From an uncultured Eubacteriales bacterium (GTDB lineage Bacteria; Bacillota; Clostridia; Christensenellales; UBA1242), in assembly GCA_949096025.1 (NCBI GenBank), contig CARXKP010000002.1, positions 26,190 to 61,881 on the forward strand: a DNA stretch of 35,692 bases. Reading direction: 5' to 3'. This document shows, in pieces, positions 29,901 to 35,676 of this stretch; the stretch's first letter is position 1, and each line of letters starts with the position of its first letter. The notes beneath the pieces are model-generated. The model was not told the origin of the DNA. It ran no database searches and worked only from the letters and a program-made list of their open reading frames with translations. The position numbers and the translations under genes were made by a program.

Positions 29901-32900
29901 ATTTCCTGGTGCAAGAACTGCAGTTGGAAGTTTAGCCTCGTGTACTTCAACAAGTCTACCACTATTATTATCTTCATATTTATAAGATGAATTTGTAATT
30001 CTTCTATTTGAAACATCAATATTTGTAAAGTTTTGTCTAGTAAGAGATAATGTAAATTCACCATTCCATTCCTTACTTGAATTGCCACTATCAGACATAA
30101 TGTAAACATTAAATTCCATATCTTGGGAAACCATAGACTGATAATCAACATTTACAGCAAAGGTAAGCAGGTAAACAAATGTCTTAAGAGTTGAAGCATC
30201 TTCACCTTCTCTATTATTGCCATTATTACCAATACTATTTACACTAACAGTGAAAATAGGATTATTTTGTGATGGCATAGTATAGTTGTAAACTTTACTA
30301 TTATTAACTACACTAGAAATAAGTCTAGTACCGTTATATTCAATGACTGGATAAACACTGTCGTCTGCCTTAGTTGTCTTAATTTGAACTTCCAAAGTAG
30401 CATTAGTAGATGGAGTAATAGGCAACGCATCACCTGAGATATTAAATGAAATTACACCATCTATAGGATTGATTGTGAATTTTCTTGTAAACTCTAAATC
30501 AATAGCATCTTGATATACATTTCCGCTTTCATAGAGTTTAGGGCTAACTTCAAATTTTGTTTGAATTGAAGTTATATCTGTGATTACTCTAAAACCTGCA
30601 CTATTTACATTAGGATAATCTATTTTAACAAGTTTATTTTCTGTTTCACCTGTTCGTTTAATACTAAGATTAAGTTTATTATCTTGTTTAATTTCATAAG
30701 CCTCAGCAAGTGAGCCAAGGTAAATTTGGGAATTTTCAAGGCTTGTAATATAAGTTCTTGAATGAGTTTTTTGAAGAATTAAAGTAGTGTTATCTTCAAC
30801 ATAACTTACTCTTCCAGATGTACTTGCCCAAGAAATCATAAGATTTGATAAAGCAAATATAACTTTAATATTTATTTCTTTTTTATTCTTAACATCTTGC
30901 TTTGATGCAATAGTAAGCTTTACATCTCCAGTTTTTAAAACTTGAAGAGCAGAGCCTACAACCTTAATTATGCTTGTATCCGAAGAAGAAACAATTATAT
31001 TTTTGCTTACATTTTCCACACCTACAAGCTCAGCTAAAGTAATTGTATTTAAAGCATTAAGGTCAACTTGTTCTGAATTTGTTAGTTCATTTGCTTCGTT
31101 TTCAATATCATATCTAAATATTATACCATTGCCACCCTTAACTGTAGCATCCTTTTCATCACCAACAGCAAGAGCTTTATAGAAACCATTGTTATGATGG
31201 GTAGTTACTGCAAAGCCTTCAACACTTGAAACAGGTTCGTCTTGCATAAGTTCTTTAAGGTAAACTTCCCCATTATTTACATATGTTTTAAAATCTGTTG
31301 AATTTTTATCTACAAAATTTGTATCGTTAGGATTTGCTGTAGTATTATAAGAAGAATTAATAAAGTAAGAAATATAACTACTTGATAAAGTTAAGCCTTC
31401 CTTAGCTGTACCACCTACGTTTGCTGTTGCGTTTACAACTGAGAATGAGTATTTAATTGTAGCGTTTGTAAAGTTGTCCGCATATCTTCCAGCAAAAGCA
31501 CCTATTCCTCCATTACCTTTAAGTACATTGTATAAACTTCCTGTACTTGGAGATTCTTCAAAACGAGGAACTAAAGTATAGTCATAGGCAAAAGTTCTTT
31601 CAATAGTAGAATTGTTGCCCATTACACCTGCAATAGCACCTACAAAAGCACCATTAAATTTATTTGATGCATAACTATTTCCACTTTCAAGATTATAAAA
31701 TTCAATTCTTGAGTATTTAATTATACTATTATTTATACCAGCAATTCCGCCTACATTTTGACCTTCTGCAGAAATATTAAGTCCCAGAACTGCACAGTCG
31801 CTAATTGTACCATTGTTTACTCCAACAATACCACCAGCACTTACAGTAGACGTTAAAGTACTTGCTTTAGTTCCATTTACATCAACTGTAACATTTGTAA
31901 TTTTACCATTGTTTTCTTCGGCTATAAAACTGCCACCATTAACATCACCAATAAATGTAATATTTCTAATTTCAGCACCAGCATCAATAATACCATTGCT
32001 TCCAATAGTCTTAGCAAGGTTTGAACCTGCAAGTTTAACAGTTATTGTTTCATCATTACCTTGAATACCACCTCTAAACGATGATAAAGTATCTACTCCT
32101 CTTTCTGTAGCACCAGTAAGGTCAAGATTATTCATAACTGTATAATATAAATCGTGTTTCATACCAATGAAAGTATCGTTGTCATAAATTCTATAAGCAT
32201 AATCAAAACTTTTACCATCTGCTACTACAACCTTGATTTTTAAAAGAATATCTGCGAAATTAACAATTTTTGCTTCGCCACCTGTAGCATTTGATTTAAA
32301 GTAAGCATTATTTACAAGGAAATCATAATTGTTAGGAAGGTCATTATCTGAAATTGCTCCTGACTTTTCAATAGTTCCATCCTTATAATAATATTTTATT
32401 TGATGGTTATAGATCGCATCTGCAGGAAGAAGGTATACATAACCTGTCATACCTATACTAATTCTATTAGATAAATTAATTGCAAGTGTCGTTGAAGAAA
32501 CTGTTGCAGATACATCAACAAATGTGTTTGAAGTTCCTGCTCCTTGTGATTGAATTATATATGCAATATTTGTATTTCTTGCATTTGTTGGGGCAACATC
32601 TAAGAGAACATATTGAGGCTCTAAATCACCAACTTCAAAATAAAGTCCGTCTTCTCTAAAACTTTTCCAAGTTATTTTTTCTACACGTTGAGCATTTCTA
32701 ATAACAATACTAATTGAAGTAAAGATATCATAAATCTTCTTTCCGCTTGAATCTTTTACAGTGTAATGAATGCTAAGTGTATCAGTAAACATATCATCAC
32801 CGAAAGTATCAAGTGCTAAAATGTTAAAAGTAATTCCTTCGCCTGTTATAGAGATATTAGATATGCTATATCTTCCGTCTGTCCAAGTGATAGTTGCTCT

Positions 32901-35411
32901 ATCTTCACTAATCTCTTGATTGCCCATTAATTCATTCATTGCAATAAATTCAAGATTGCTAAGTTCTTTATATGTAATATCACTCTTCGCAAATTTGATT
33001 GTTATCTGTTTTCTAGTAAGTGCTTCATCTTCAGTTGCAACTGTGTTTAAAGAATATAAACTAATACTTCTGTCACTCTCTGGAGTAATATTGAAGCCTT
33101 CTGGAGTAACTAAACTTTCTATATAAATTACTCTTACAAAAATGACATTGCCATTTTCATCAATATTTTCAATTCCTTTTCCAATAAAGGAAACAACAGC
33201 ATAAGTGTGTCCCACACCTTTTGTAATTATTGAACTATAATCACTATTAAAGTAAGCAATATTACTGCTATCACCCTTTTCAATAGCTCCTCTAATTACT
33301 CTATTAATACCCTCTGGAGTTGACATAAGTCCTTGGAACTGAGCTAAATCATCAAGTTCACTATCAAAATCAAAGAATGATACTGAAATATCTGCTACTG
33401 CTGACTTTCCAGCCACTGAGTTGTATGTATAAAGTAAAGGAGTTGTTGTATTATTTTTTAAGATAAGTTTTGACAAACTTCCTATTTGAGAATCTGGTGC
33501 AACAAGACCTCCTGTCGTATAAACTTTGTTGTTAAGTTCGCTATCAATCACAGAATTAGATTGATTTTCACCAGAGTCTACGAACATTCCACTATATTTA
33601 AGTGGAAGGAATATATCAATATTGAATGGTCCAGCAACCAAACCATTTCTATGTGCAATTTGATAGGTATCCTTTGAGGTAATACCTGTCTTTGTTAACA
33701 CAAATGAAACTTCAAAAGTTACACTTTCGGAATCAAAACTAACCTCTCTAATTGGGTCAAATACAACATTATTGCTATTGTTGATTATATAAAGCCCCTC
33801 AATGCTAGTTTGACCTTTAAGTGTAAATTGCTTTTTACTTACAGTAGATGAAACACTGCTATCTACTCTAAAATCAGCGTTATCAAATGCAAATTCACTT
33901 AAAGATACACTTTTAACAAGTTTAAGGTCAAAACTTGTTGAAATTGTAGGGTTATCATTGCTTGTAAAAGTAATCTTGAAACCATCAACAGTTTGATCTT
34001 TAATCTTATTTGACGCCTTTAAATAAATAGTTTTTACACTAGGTAAGTCCTCTTCTCTTGTTACATAATCGCCATTTGCAGAAGGAACTAAAATAATTTG
34101 CGTCCAAGCATCACCATTTAAAGTATCTCTATACCAAACCTCAACTGGGCAACCATCTGAAACCGCTCCACCAGCAATAGTTCTTGATACAGAAATAGAA
34201 TATTTGTTTGTTGCATCAACTACGGTTGTAGGAGTAATAGAAATATCATATCTCTTTCCATTTACTGAAGTTGTAGAACTTTCAACATAGTTTGTATATA
34301 AAGTTTGAGTGCTTCCGGCAACACTTCCAATTTCTGATGTAGAAATAATTATACCATTAACCATCTCACGAGCTTTGATAGTTATTGGGCAGGTATCTAT
34401 TGTGTCAAGGTAGTAATTGTATTTTTCATAACCAATTTTAAAACCTACCTTGTAATTATTATTAATATCTGATTTATCCTTGCTTGCATAAACGGAATAT
34501 AAAGGTTTTCCTTCAATCGAATCAGCTCGGAGCACTTGAAGGTCTGAACTTACATTTCCGTCATTATCAAGTACATAAGGTTCAATATCAAGATCTCCAG
34601 TATATCCTACTAAAATATAACCAACATATTTGTCATCTGTTGGGATATTTGGAACAATGTTAAATTCGTTATTTTCAGAAGTTACATCTTCAAATGCAGA
34701 GTTTTGACTATATGAAAAACCTAAAGTAACCTCTGCTTCTATTTTTCTAACTACTGGTAAAGTAATTTCTGTTTGTACTTCTTTTTCTGTTTTAGCAATG
34801 AGGGTTAAAGTATTTTCTTCGCCATCTCCAACAAAAGTGTCAGCTATATGTAAAATATTTCCATTAAGTTCAAGAGCAGAATTGTCTACATAATTATCGT
34901 GAAGTGACCAAGTAATTGTCTTTCTTCCCTTTACAGGATAGAAGGAAATAAGTTTATCTTCATTTAAAACGTTATCTTCGCCAAGCAGAAGGAAATTGTT
35001 CTTTTTGCCACTTTCTTCAACAACCTGTGACATAGAACTTACCTCACTATAAACAGTGACGTAAATATTTTTAGTTATATCTCCAGGTGTTGCCCTTACA
35101 ACAACTTGAGCAGTTCCCTCTTCAAGCCCCTCAATTCTAATAGAGGCTCTGGTGCTTGAAGAATTAGTGGTAGTAACTTTTACGATATTTTCATATCCAC
35201 TTGCCACTGTCGCTCTAATCGAACCTTCCTTTACACCAAAAAGATCAGCATTTACAACTTGGTAACTGCTGTCTTCATTCTCTGAATAAAGTTGAATTGC
35301 AACCGTATCCTGAGATAATGATAGTGAAGGTTTATCCTTTCCGCACGCTGTAAGGAGCGATGCCCCAAAGAGTAAGAATATTCCAAGTATGCTGACTAAA
35401 AACCTTTTCAT
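14919..35411 (-). CDS. Giant lipoprotein, 6,830 residues, with Ig-like and GLUG repeat regions
   Basis: One uninterrupted frame of 20,493 bases. Residues 1-22 are a type II signal peptide; the lipobox is L20-T21-A22-C23, so C23 would be lipidated and hold the protein to the outer face of the membrane. Residues 27-115 look like a bacterial Ig-like (BIG_2-type) domain; further beta-rich Ig-like stretches follow to about 1080, at about 1450-2260 and 5030-6290. Between and after them are five clusters of GLUG-type repeats (core GGIVGxNNGxIxxC), about 35 in all, probably stacking as beta-solenoids. At least four modules open with LxNDIxL followed by GNGxTI (near 1087, 2288, 2815 and 4700; a fifth near 6300). 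A glycine-rich tract spans about 6471-6601. No LPXTG, C-terminal membrane helix, or enzyme motif was seen. The start has AGGAGG four bases upstream and a consensus promoter at 35503-35531. It probably acts in adhesion or as a surface fibre (inferred from family use of GLUG and Ig-like repeats). Confidence 0.93.
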   Translation of the reverse strand: MKRFLVSILGIFLLFGASLLTACGKDKPSLSLSQDTVAIQLYSENEDSSYQVVNADLFGVKEGSIRATVASGYENIVKVTTTNSSSTRASIRIEGLEEGTAQVVVRATPGDITKNIYVTVYSEVSSMSQVVEESGKKNNFLLLGEDNVLNEDKLISFYPVKGRKTITWSLHDNYVDNSALELNGNILHIADTFVGDGEENTLTLIAKTEKEVQTEITLPVVRKIEAEVTLGFSYSQNSAFEDVTSENNEFNIVPNIPTDDKYVGYILVGYTGDLDIEPYVLDNDGNVSSDLQVLRADSIEGKPLYSVYASKDKSDINNNYKVGFKIGYEKYNYYLDTIDTCPITIKAREMVNGIIISTSEIGSVAGSTQTLYTNYVESSTTSVNGKRYDISITPTTVVDATNKYSISVSRTIAGGAVSDGCPVEVWYRDTLNGDAWTQIILVPSANGDYVTREEDLPSVKTIYLKASNKIKDQTVDGFKITFTSNDNPTISTSFDLKLVKSVSLSEFAFDNADFRVDSSVSSTVSKKQFTLKGQTSIEGLYIINNSNNVVFDPIREVSFDSESVTFEVSFVLTKTGITSKDTYQIAHRNGLVAGPFNIDIFLPLKYSGMFVDSGENQSNSVIDSELNNKVYTTGGLVAPDSQIGSLSKLILKNNTTTPLLYTYNSVAGKSAVADISVSFFDFDSELDDLAQFQGLMSTPEGINRVIRGAIEKGDSSNIAYFNSDYSSIITKGVGHTYAVVSFIGKGIENIDENGNVIFVRVIYIESLVTPEGFNITPESDRSISLYSLNTVATEDEALTRKQITIKFAKSDITYKELSNLEFIAMNELMGNQEISEDRATITWTDGRYSISNISITGEGITFNILALDTFGDDMFTDTLSIHYTVKDSSGKKIYDIFTSISIVIRNAQRVEKITWKSFREDGLYFEVGDLEPQYVLLDVAPTNARNTNIAYIIQSQGAGTSNTFVDVSATVSSTTLAINLSNRISIGMTGYVYLLPADAIYNHQIKYYYKDGTIEKSGAISDNDLPNNYDFLVNNAYFKSNATGGEAKIVNFADILLKIKVVVADGKSFDYAYRIYDNDTFIGMKHDLYYTVMNNLDLTGATERGVDTLSSFRGGIQGNDETITVKLAGSNLAKTIGSNGIIDAGAEIRNITFIGDVNGGSFIAEENNGKITNVTVDVNGTKASTLTSTVSAGGIVGVNNGTISDCAVLGLNISAEGQNVGGIAGINNSIIKYSRIEFYNLESGNSYASNKFNGAFVGAIAGVMGNNSTIERTFAYDYTLVPRFEESPSTGSLYNVLKGNGGIGAFAGRYADNFTNATIKYSFSVVNATANVGGTAKEGLTLSSSYISYFINSSYNTTANPNDTNFVDKNSTDFKTYVNNGEVYLKELMQDEPVSSVEGFAVTTHHNNGFYKALAVGDEKDATVKGGNGIIFRYDIENEANELTNSEQVDLNALNTITLAELVGVENVSKNIIVSSSDTSIIKVVGSALQVLKTGDVKLTIASKQDVKNKKEINIKVIFALSNLMISWASTSGRVSYVEDNTTLILQKTHSRTYITSLENSQIYLGSLAEAYEIKQDNKLNLSIKRTGETENKLVKIDYPNVNSAGFRVITDITSIQTKFEVSPKLYESGNVYQDAIDLEFTRKFTINPIDGVISFNISGDALPITPSTNATLEVQIKTTKADDSVYPVIEYNGTRLISSVVNNSKVYNYTMPSQNNPIFTVSVNSIGNNGNNREGEDASTLKTFVYLLTFAVNVDYQSMVSQDMEFNVYIMSDSGNSSKEWNGEFTLSLTRQNFTNIDVSNRRITNSSYKYEDNNSGRLVEVHEAKLPTAVLAPGNSSVLQINVNPKFAYYDYVDLSYSGATVSEAVNIEVLKTFGGSANEFTRKISNGNNIETIGTALRYYPEAGEKGTLYYKLWVNTTVNRDSTLQFTARFYEAGGKLLSYVNYYLSVTYLTEPTVTIDGANTAYVAKGSTATVKIDVLIDQTIDNLLLDGEDIEGITLAPQGQPVPDYEKGIRTYTTTLYVSPTAKVKNGFAYVQAEVSRELNGSKEKKTAVATAVIVDFKVDGDGIEFDNSADNSVTIWQGVTKPISINYNLIPESYPNATDDKTIDEINKLIEKKEKFLAAQFYPVNIITSDNNIKYEPITGAELDEYNYFVNYRYNKIGNDVFDENKEDNTLIPLKLRDRLYVVSGNNRYPLTEDCEVDIPFQPIYDDNANTISLRGTRVSTPVTLVLMTYISAGGFTQEIETFFTVTVEAYSDPDLPLLVKNAKEFKNLAPGQSTSTSLQDYILTSDIVLQNYTPFNTSLIRSFDGNGHTIYIDSFDLNNTNNAVNLALFTNVSENTTLKNIRVNIYRGGQITIDTSVHKDISIAGFAIENEGVITNCEVVSYYTTATAKGEVAGANEFNYPAISARHNNPEGINVTYTRGANSDPIKLVDSADWTSQIAGFVINNTGSITNSRVGGDSVIIIGEDRTSNNEPTGYTYASNQQLGTFSIIGQGNISGFVISNNNGNIASCFVKNIDITNESDSTAFYTVGFVGNNTSTINVSYVEGVPTEPSNDSSYSAFANEGSSISSEKGYISGFVYNNEGTIKDSYSNILIASAEVAKKVYLASGFVYQNSGTIENGYSASQIKNSTSTQMNFSGVNNKGELLANGTYINCYFFNKLYEGSEESTDGSTETQNATGAMLVPMPDEASSFYGFAIANSDNDGVWKIEEDKGITLVSANIISVSHRYVYYIKDDSFEGSAAEDDKGKYVLPYAILTFTDENREIDTTLGGYDNPIIIVDAQDFVEVTGTSASSYIRSYFNSTAVWGTYRLVNDINLQDVASGDNVVILPTASKAFSGRFYGNGFTISGLSISSVNPAVSLGLFKSIEKRGKLSNPIIENLNIEVTQIEGSVVVMAGALAGFIKDAVVINIDVQFAENASVTGLNFVGGLTGFVFGNNIIKCINVTNPNVTAKANLIDDSDNINHYFISDETKKEPGSLQNLRIEVINSLNLNTSVESPFIEKLNNYSYAGGVIGFADLFSANDSLFDILQSENFNINNVRVSGTVRVEGQVAGGAFGLTGYQTNVRDVGVTIDGGSQSRILSTKYFAGGVIGQSFGSISRVFSVYDETTQETIENGMADFYNGNNDTERGNLDIFYDKNTNNTQQYIGGIVGAAFSGNMEVSYSKLNVTSPSATYAGGIVGVLDLRRTNSYQKELESSDTDSIFTSYYLNEVFATGDVRANLDGNGYAGGIIGLLIGENARVAFNSVNAYNYFAAYDYKTEQYQEEIVQTNFSEVYKFNTLVGHFSKSGINQPIIIDETVGLIKVDTESGKVSIDTSSNNSHYSQYINFVRKLEGTNYISTVSYYAGYYKNAEDKLVTMNLFGKIDGVVDDSRNPLFDGGFVYAIESPLSFTNSTAGSQYTNIGFLGSGVWNTANWEHKTGKLFISIKYKRISNIIYLDAFQESIEAALSCKGFETIYVRGLESPGSEKYVDVNLITQYYDKGGSKYLDGFGGRLRGGIYPLESATKVKIITDRAFIKNTQPGFSATDIEVIYTKASQSQEYIEMGNENGAGLFISGKAEGISIEGLTMDIRSPIQYTIKNSSSSFDLGLVAPRLIHSNVTKINILGNTETAQTLLNVRKTAEASGIGKTLNVGLVAGIAEQNSPVSAMEITDVNISALGNLISIDPTILCDNYNIGSYFGIARKTKDGESSKFIVAVDNLSKPDNANDAYNNISFMEANVKPENVNIGGYIGLIGGNEGEVSYTGINSIAITKKIKTAVHFIVDINVENLNVGGYVGNFVNGEGQIEGMGSDIDAGLLVKNSESAKCTISSLNAGGIVGLSSHNLKVDNFTTVEFGVIGYINSNATTKIKTQKEDLDGNYYELQGDKFYNVNVSESANIGGIIGCQQGSLSVTNIQSINEAPKDITIKGTSEIIQNAVNSFRVDANGAAKVTMGSVLGNFTGNELIIENNLDSYTEYSVINAGNNEAFLGGMVGYAGEIIKDSKITSKAETSYLRYLGAIYSNTRNLIFGGMIGYIEVDDNTATTGTVSKGSLTVERTVFGGVVKVFGENSNTGSITTGGTIGLVGGNSTYGKDNNISGAITLKNNYNFGDVFVEYSHLTSFNNLNKYNFGGLIGETNTVAHYINGNYSIMTSHNAKYSTTTGTVQALYGAGKVPQDGNGESTGINITKNYYNHAIVLANDENGTDLPLSQTLEDYKGYNSGRVSSSTKNNRSSILSVIQGVANGIDGILNSGKKLSPSTFIIDKNDGSEETSKGYVSAKLNSNDSTFHGMKYYYMSQGFDVVEFIAENPENHNVLNNIAIIGGNGNTFKNEKLVLKTGINAMIKEITGHSFVSGFAIDLDVEHTSSGGIKDYVAPLISKMTGNSILYAVNVKGTLDYVNSVADGNIVSGLVGVLQSGRIFDCSTDLDIIYRANENVADGKGVFGITKLDAENFKNEDDSDTDIDTRIIENTYSSGSIKTYIATNVYAFSNGIVGGTVNNCYAIPKLDLNDYTNENNSVSQAQIGVFGVGGIANSTTFANCYYDIDALNYKAVNSFSGNAKTHSSFMNPTTNSETKITTYNPNNGQFTTKTGKKWECDYDFNYGYPTLKYDYLKPSSYARFDSYKTKLQRLEEKDKDSNVSSEYDNYIIENSYTRLLNGERPANNDKYNKTAGSYFFMITNPALFSKMNVKTTASTESRGISAVNYLLKYDLDLKQIGDMSDYDSSAYSGVYEKAEGDEEYTDCSTIVFDGNNFKIDNLSANLFAQLGSNEEVAIVMNLNINYSATVIKQNAILANKAITTLISNVTITGDMTARQEAETVGGFVKELIDSEINTSTSLINISALNNGKNVAVGGFAGVMSGNSVIRFSSNYGPINTSTPIDPSTKKNKNDVSTAVGGLVGIMQDQSCKIEYSYNAASVLNNYATESSVCTTQGLFFTGGIVGYLGEGEISNSYNSGIIKSGNKNNIGTYDKNIFNQQKSSEISIGGISKVKVTYTKGSFAGGIMGFALGDFNIVGADGLGTLDANINNCYNEGNVEALGRNPSTVWEWSTENGEPILVLKQIKNSVRNVFAYGIGYAYTTKWLNPHTEFVNVYTTYDKESRTIYSNGTALEGEQTISTWYWADIIETNGLNTTEKYTFKASLLRFEPTGLANWSKTFNTNYTTTLLSCAEDSVKNLHKSGNAEVVVKSRNDLGIPVDFSVKIRRLVSIKYSWDQAIDGLIYGVFFVIPFWNSATYGEEDTDPATIEISDLYYGQVKNDPYLDLIIKDDASKMTNTSYNNTAQTDLQGKMDAIKNSVRSHEKPNNETLSQIQIADKFYILVDQNNNNDVFNSGINVVPGQIVIDTIDKKDENGKIVAGMPYLANVSYYNLDIENNTTNISSTITSIVPRTNGYYKGTQSYITVPDGEDQEEFDKKVVKMEVNYVLLSQSKIEGTEENPIKLKFTLNYSQKVTFDVENLKYYYFNDYSFAFKNNTIDPLPLENYKIKDAGGNIYDNVIRISKERIKDSEEEKSKLKDNSKFMYLAVINENNKPVNEDRNNKFIYIPNATLITPDGEVGNINKFDGVFNYVGLDEKQKAEIFATDVQKVINSFASKIYYNRVYSGIEFYRSVTSNTNGSVSTTLGGSVNNSITLNYGESISGSNLVQSVTEQSGEYTVTFKNQTKNVIGLVNSNDTTGVISYSFAEKLWKTQETYRIKFSPGIYYEAKVIKTTNNSITLKKYSGAGTINTNNIKEYFESLTYIRDTVNDTQTISRVDKVTTRFTIDGATLTLEGDFSKEWVVGGKKLTKENTSNIRITDFDVRTDDNGNKLLVTLVNKPNGNISFGGVNIFRGSKSLGTVKETTISNVTDLKVARSEVSITRYHFLLKGKDSSGAEVKSESGIEADFARDNVGLGAKGCFVGQFKFDASLYATFVKEEGEADEMLVGFKLENPGYGVSNGVYYVDASYKDNITKVNTVYKLIKDSDIIGTATNGNTFLLKSVVKRNYSKALMTWATYKNGGYNGYNGYSFDNDTGNIMKDGNVVPYDAQSITYFMCIIHDGLMYDFPILNYIEDIMPDLNDDGTIKSSSTTSKKQYFRAVNMDIPDVDNTDENTSTNITPPETTIIDVEKGEKVPIPNFTLTENSWQNLNINEVLKDTSIWESLKIESHHIIDINKFRDNYIAIIGEENFLGKGTYQVQGREKSYLYVKTSKKVVTSSSNISWLASGENYDLASLVKVKDVTYTSFSTSKYITTTEGFPIDSQNHELIITDERRPYGDFDSVYNWIKQGEKVNYYRNGNSFTIYLKKKDVNNIDIKTNINTSWKEDLNNISQDNAEPQHIVLTRNISFDSSRQQFAKSAGVNIIGNGHYISYFGSSFYTTAYSPTASNTTWIRDVKYLAEMSNKNSFFTQEKIAIDNSVEKPANNYAGNILKKVTFYGSIINWDKEENPDSLSNKATLINSNMNLIDFKTYVGITKTHHSITADEDSENKNIYLFNDIIVNSSAENYGVLIADYGDMGNHGASGSYNVEQYNDAKGENGSNGGSIIANKSDVGVENGTETLNMTNKGILINGVGGSGGAGGNAENGGSEYINTSGGAGYANGQLVNTLEVGETVNHNNGKGGKNGNSEGFSSKGIVVNRVQFDGDKGMYKQTTFYRTSIKGVGEENNDYRSQSGSTGRASFRTIMSLIPAAQTDSHTWGSTQMAFRYSKKSIESRKSSGEASIHMNGPVRDLGGLGGRGVLMSKGNAEDIFCKDDGVFNLDAPQGITYGVRLGQGIDSQGMLYRTICRGDSSNPDEEDDYDNFKYTFRYYSEPNPADSNKEWKMWDGVQLSEISENLSEWWQGIIDNEKHNEWNYACRLGLI
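15610..16000 (-). repeat. Glycine-rich tract near the C-terminus of the giant protein
   Basis: Residues about 6471-6601 are rich in Gly, Asn and Ser, with GVGGSGGAGGNAENGG, TSGGAGYANG and NNGKGGKNGNSEG. It sits after the last beta-helix-like stretch and before about 230 residues of mixed sequence that end the protein. It could be a flexible linker or a glycine-helix bundle. Confidence 0.7.
20325..20990 (-). repeat. GLUG-type repeat cluster 5 in the giant protein
   Basis: About five repeats, residues about 4808-5029: VGGFVKELIDSE, VGGFAGVMSGN, VGGLVGIMQDQS, TGGIVGYLGEGEISNSYN and AGGIMGFALGDF, ending with INNCYNEGNVEA, which is close to the canonical GLUG form. Confidence 0.78.
21790..24500 (-). 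repeat. GLUG-type repeat cluster 4 in the giant protein (largest)
   Basis: About thirteen repeats, residues about 3638-4541, such as NIGGYIGLIGGN, VGGYVGNFVNG, AGGIVGLSSHN, IGGIIGCQQGS, LGGMVGYAGE, GGTIGLVGGN and SGLVGVLQSGRIFDC. Spacing between copies is irregular. Confidence 0.72.
25640..26810 (-). repeat. GLUG-type repeat cluster 3 in the giant protein
   Basis: About eight repeats, residues about 2868-3258, such as MAGALAGFIKD, VGGLTGFVFGNN, AGGVIGQSFGSI, IGGIVGAAFSGN and AGGIIGLLIGEN. It follows RLVNDINL and YGNGFTISGL. Confidence 0.75.
27520..28305 (-). repeat. GLUG-type repeat cluster 2 in the giant protein
   Basis: About six repeats, residues about 2370-2631. This cluster has a GF subtype, with IAGFAIENEGVITNC, IAGFVINNTGSITNS, ISGFVYNNEGTIKDS and ASGFVYQNSGTIENG, and so differs from the GGIVG form elsewhere. 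It follows LTSDIVL and DGNGHTIYI near 2290-2315. Confidence 0.75.
31440..32000 (-). repeat. GLUG-type repeat cluster 1 in the giant protein
   Basis: About five repeats, residues about 1138-1325, including SAGGIVGVNNGTISDC, VGGIAGINNS and VGAIAGVMGNN. It follows the module opener VMNNLDLTGA near residue 1090. Confidence 0.75.
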
Positions 35412-35502
35412 ATTTCCTCCTCGTTTAATATCTGTAATTTCAACGATAATTAAACATTCATTGTATTTTTTCTTTTAGTAAAATAACTATGCCTTTATTG
35501 AA

Positions 35503-35531
35503 ATTATAGTTTAAAAAAAAAAGTTAGTCAA
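35503..35531 (-). promoter_or_regulatory. Promoter of the giant lipoprotein gene
   Basis: On the - strand, TTGACT (35526-35531), a 17-base T-rich spacer and a perfect TATAAT (35503-35508). The +1 would be near 35496, giving a leader of about 85 bases with AGGAGG at 35416-35421. AT-rich DNA lies just upstream, as in UP elements. Confidence 0.85.
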
Positions 35532-35536
35532 ATAAA

Positions 35537-35554
35537 TTTAATATATATATTAAA
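35537..35554. repeat. 18-base AT palindrome upstream of the giant gene's promoter
   Basis: TTTAATATATATATTAAA is a perfect palindrome ending six bases upstream of the -35 box. It could be an operator or part of an UP element; in such AT-rich DNA chance is also possible. Confidence 0.35.
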
Positions 35555-35628
35555 CTTTATTATTTTTTTTACTATTTATGTGCTAATTTTATATTTTAAT
35601 ACGACAAAATACAAAGGAAGTTCAAAGT

Positions 35629-35665
35629 AAAAGCAAAGAAGAAAAACAAGTATAAATTTGCTTTT
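35629..35665. repeat. 9-base inverted repeat near the contig end
   Basis: AAAAGCAAA (35629-35637) and TTTGCTTTT (35657-35665) pair perfectly across a 19-base loop. The stem has only two GC pairs, so it would be a weak terminator for whatever gene lies beyond the edge. The stretch 35555-35628 holds no gene that can be recognised. Confidence 0.3.
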
Positions 35666-35676
35666 CACGTGAAACA
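35661..35676. other. parS-like centromere site candidate
   Basis: CTTTTCACGTGAAACA matches 14 of 16 bases of the B. subtilis parS (TGTTTCACGTGAAACA), including the whole 12-base core palindrome TTTCACGTGAAA. parS sites bind ParB/Spo0J near the replication origin. No parAB genes are in view and the match lies against the contig edge. Confidence 0.5.

Noticed and set aside
20325..32000. CRISPR or tandem DNA repeats suggested by recurring CCACC/CCGCC strings
   Set aside because: The recurrence comes from coding of glycine-rich GLUG cores; spacing is irregular and the DNA copies are not identical.
14919..35411. Several separate genes fused by an annotation error
   Set aside because: The frame has no stop over 6,830 codons, one signal peptide, one promoter and one terminator, and no internal ribosome binding site plus signal peptide was seen.
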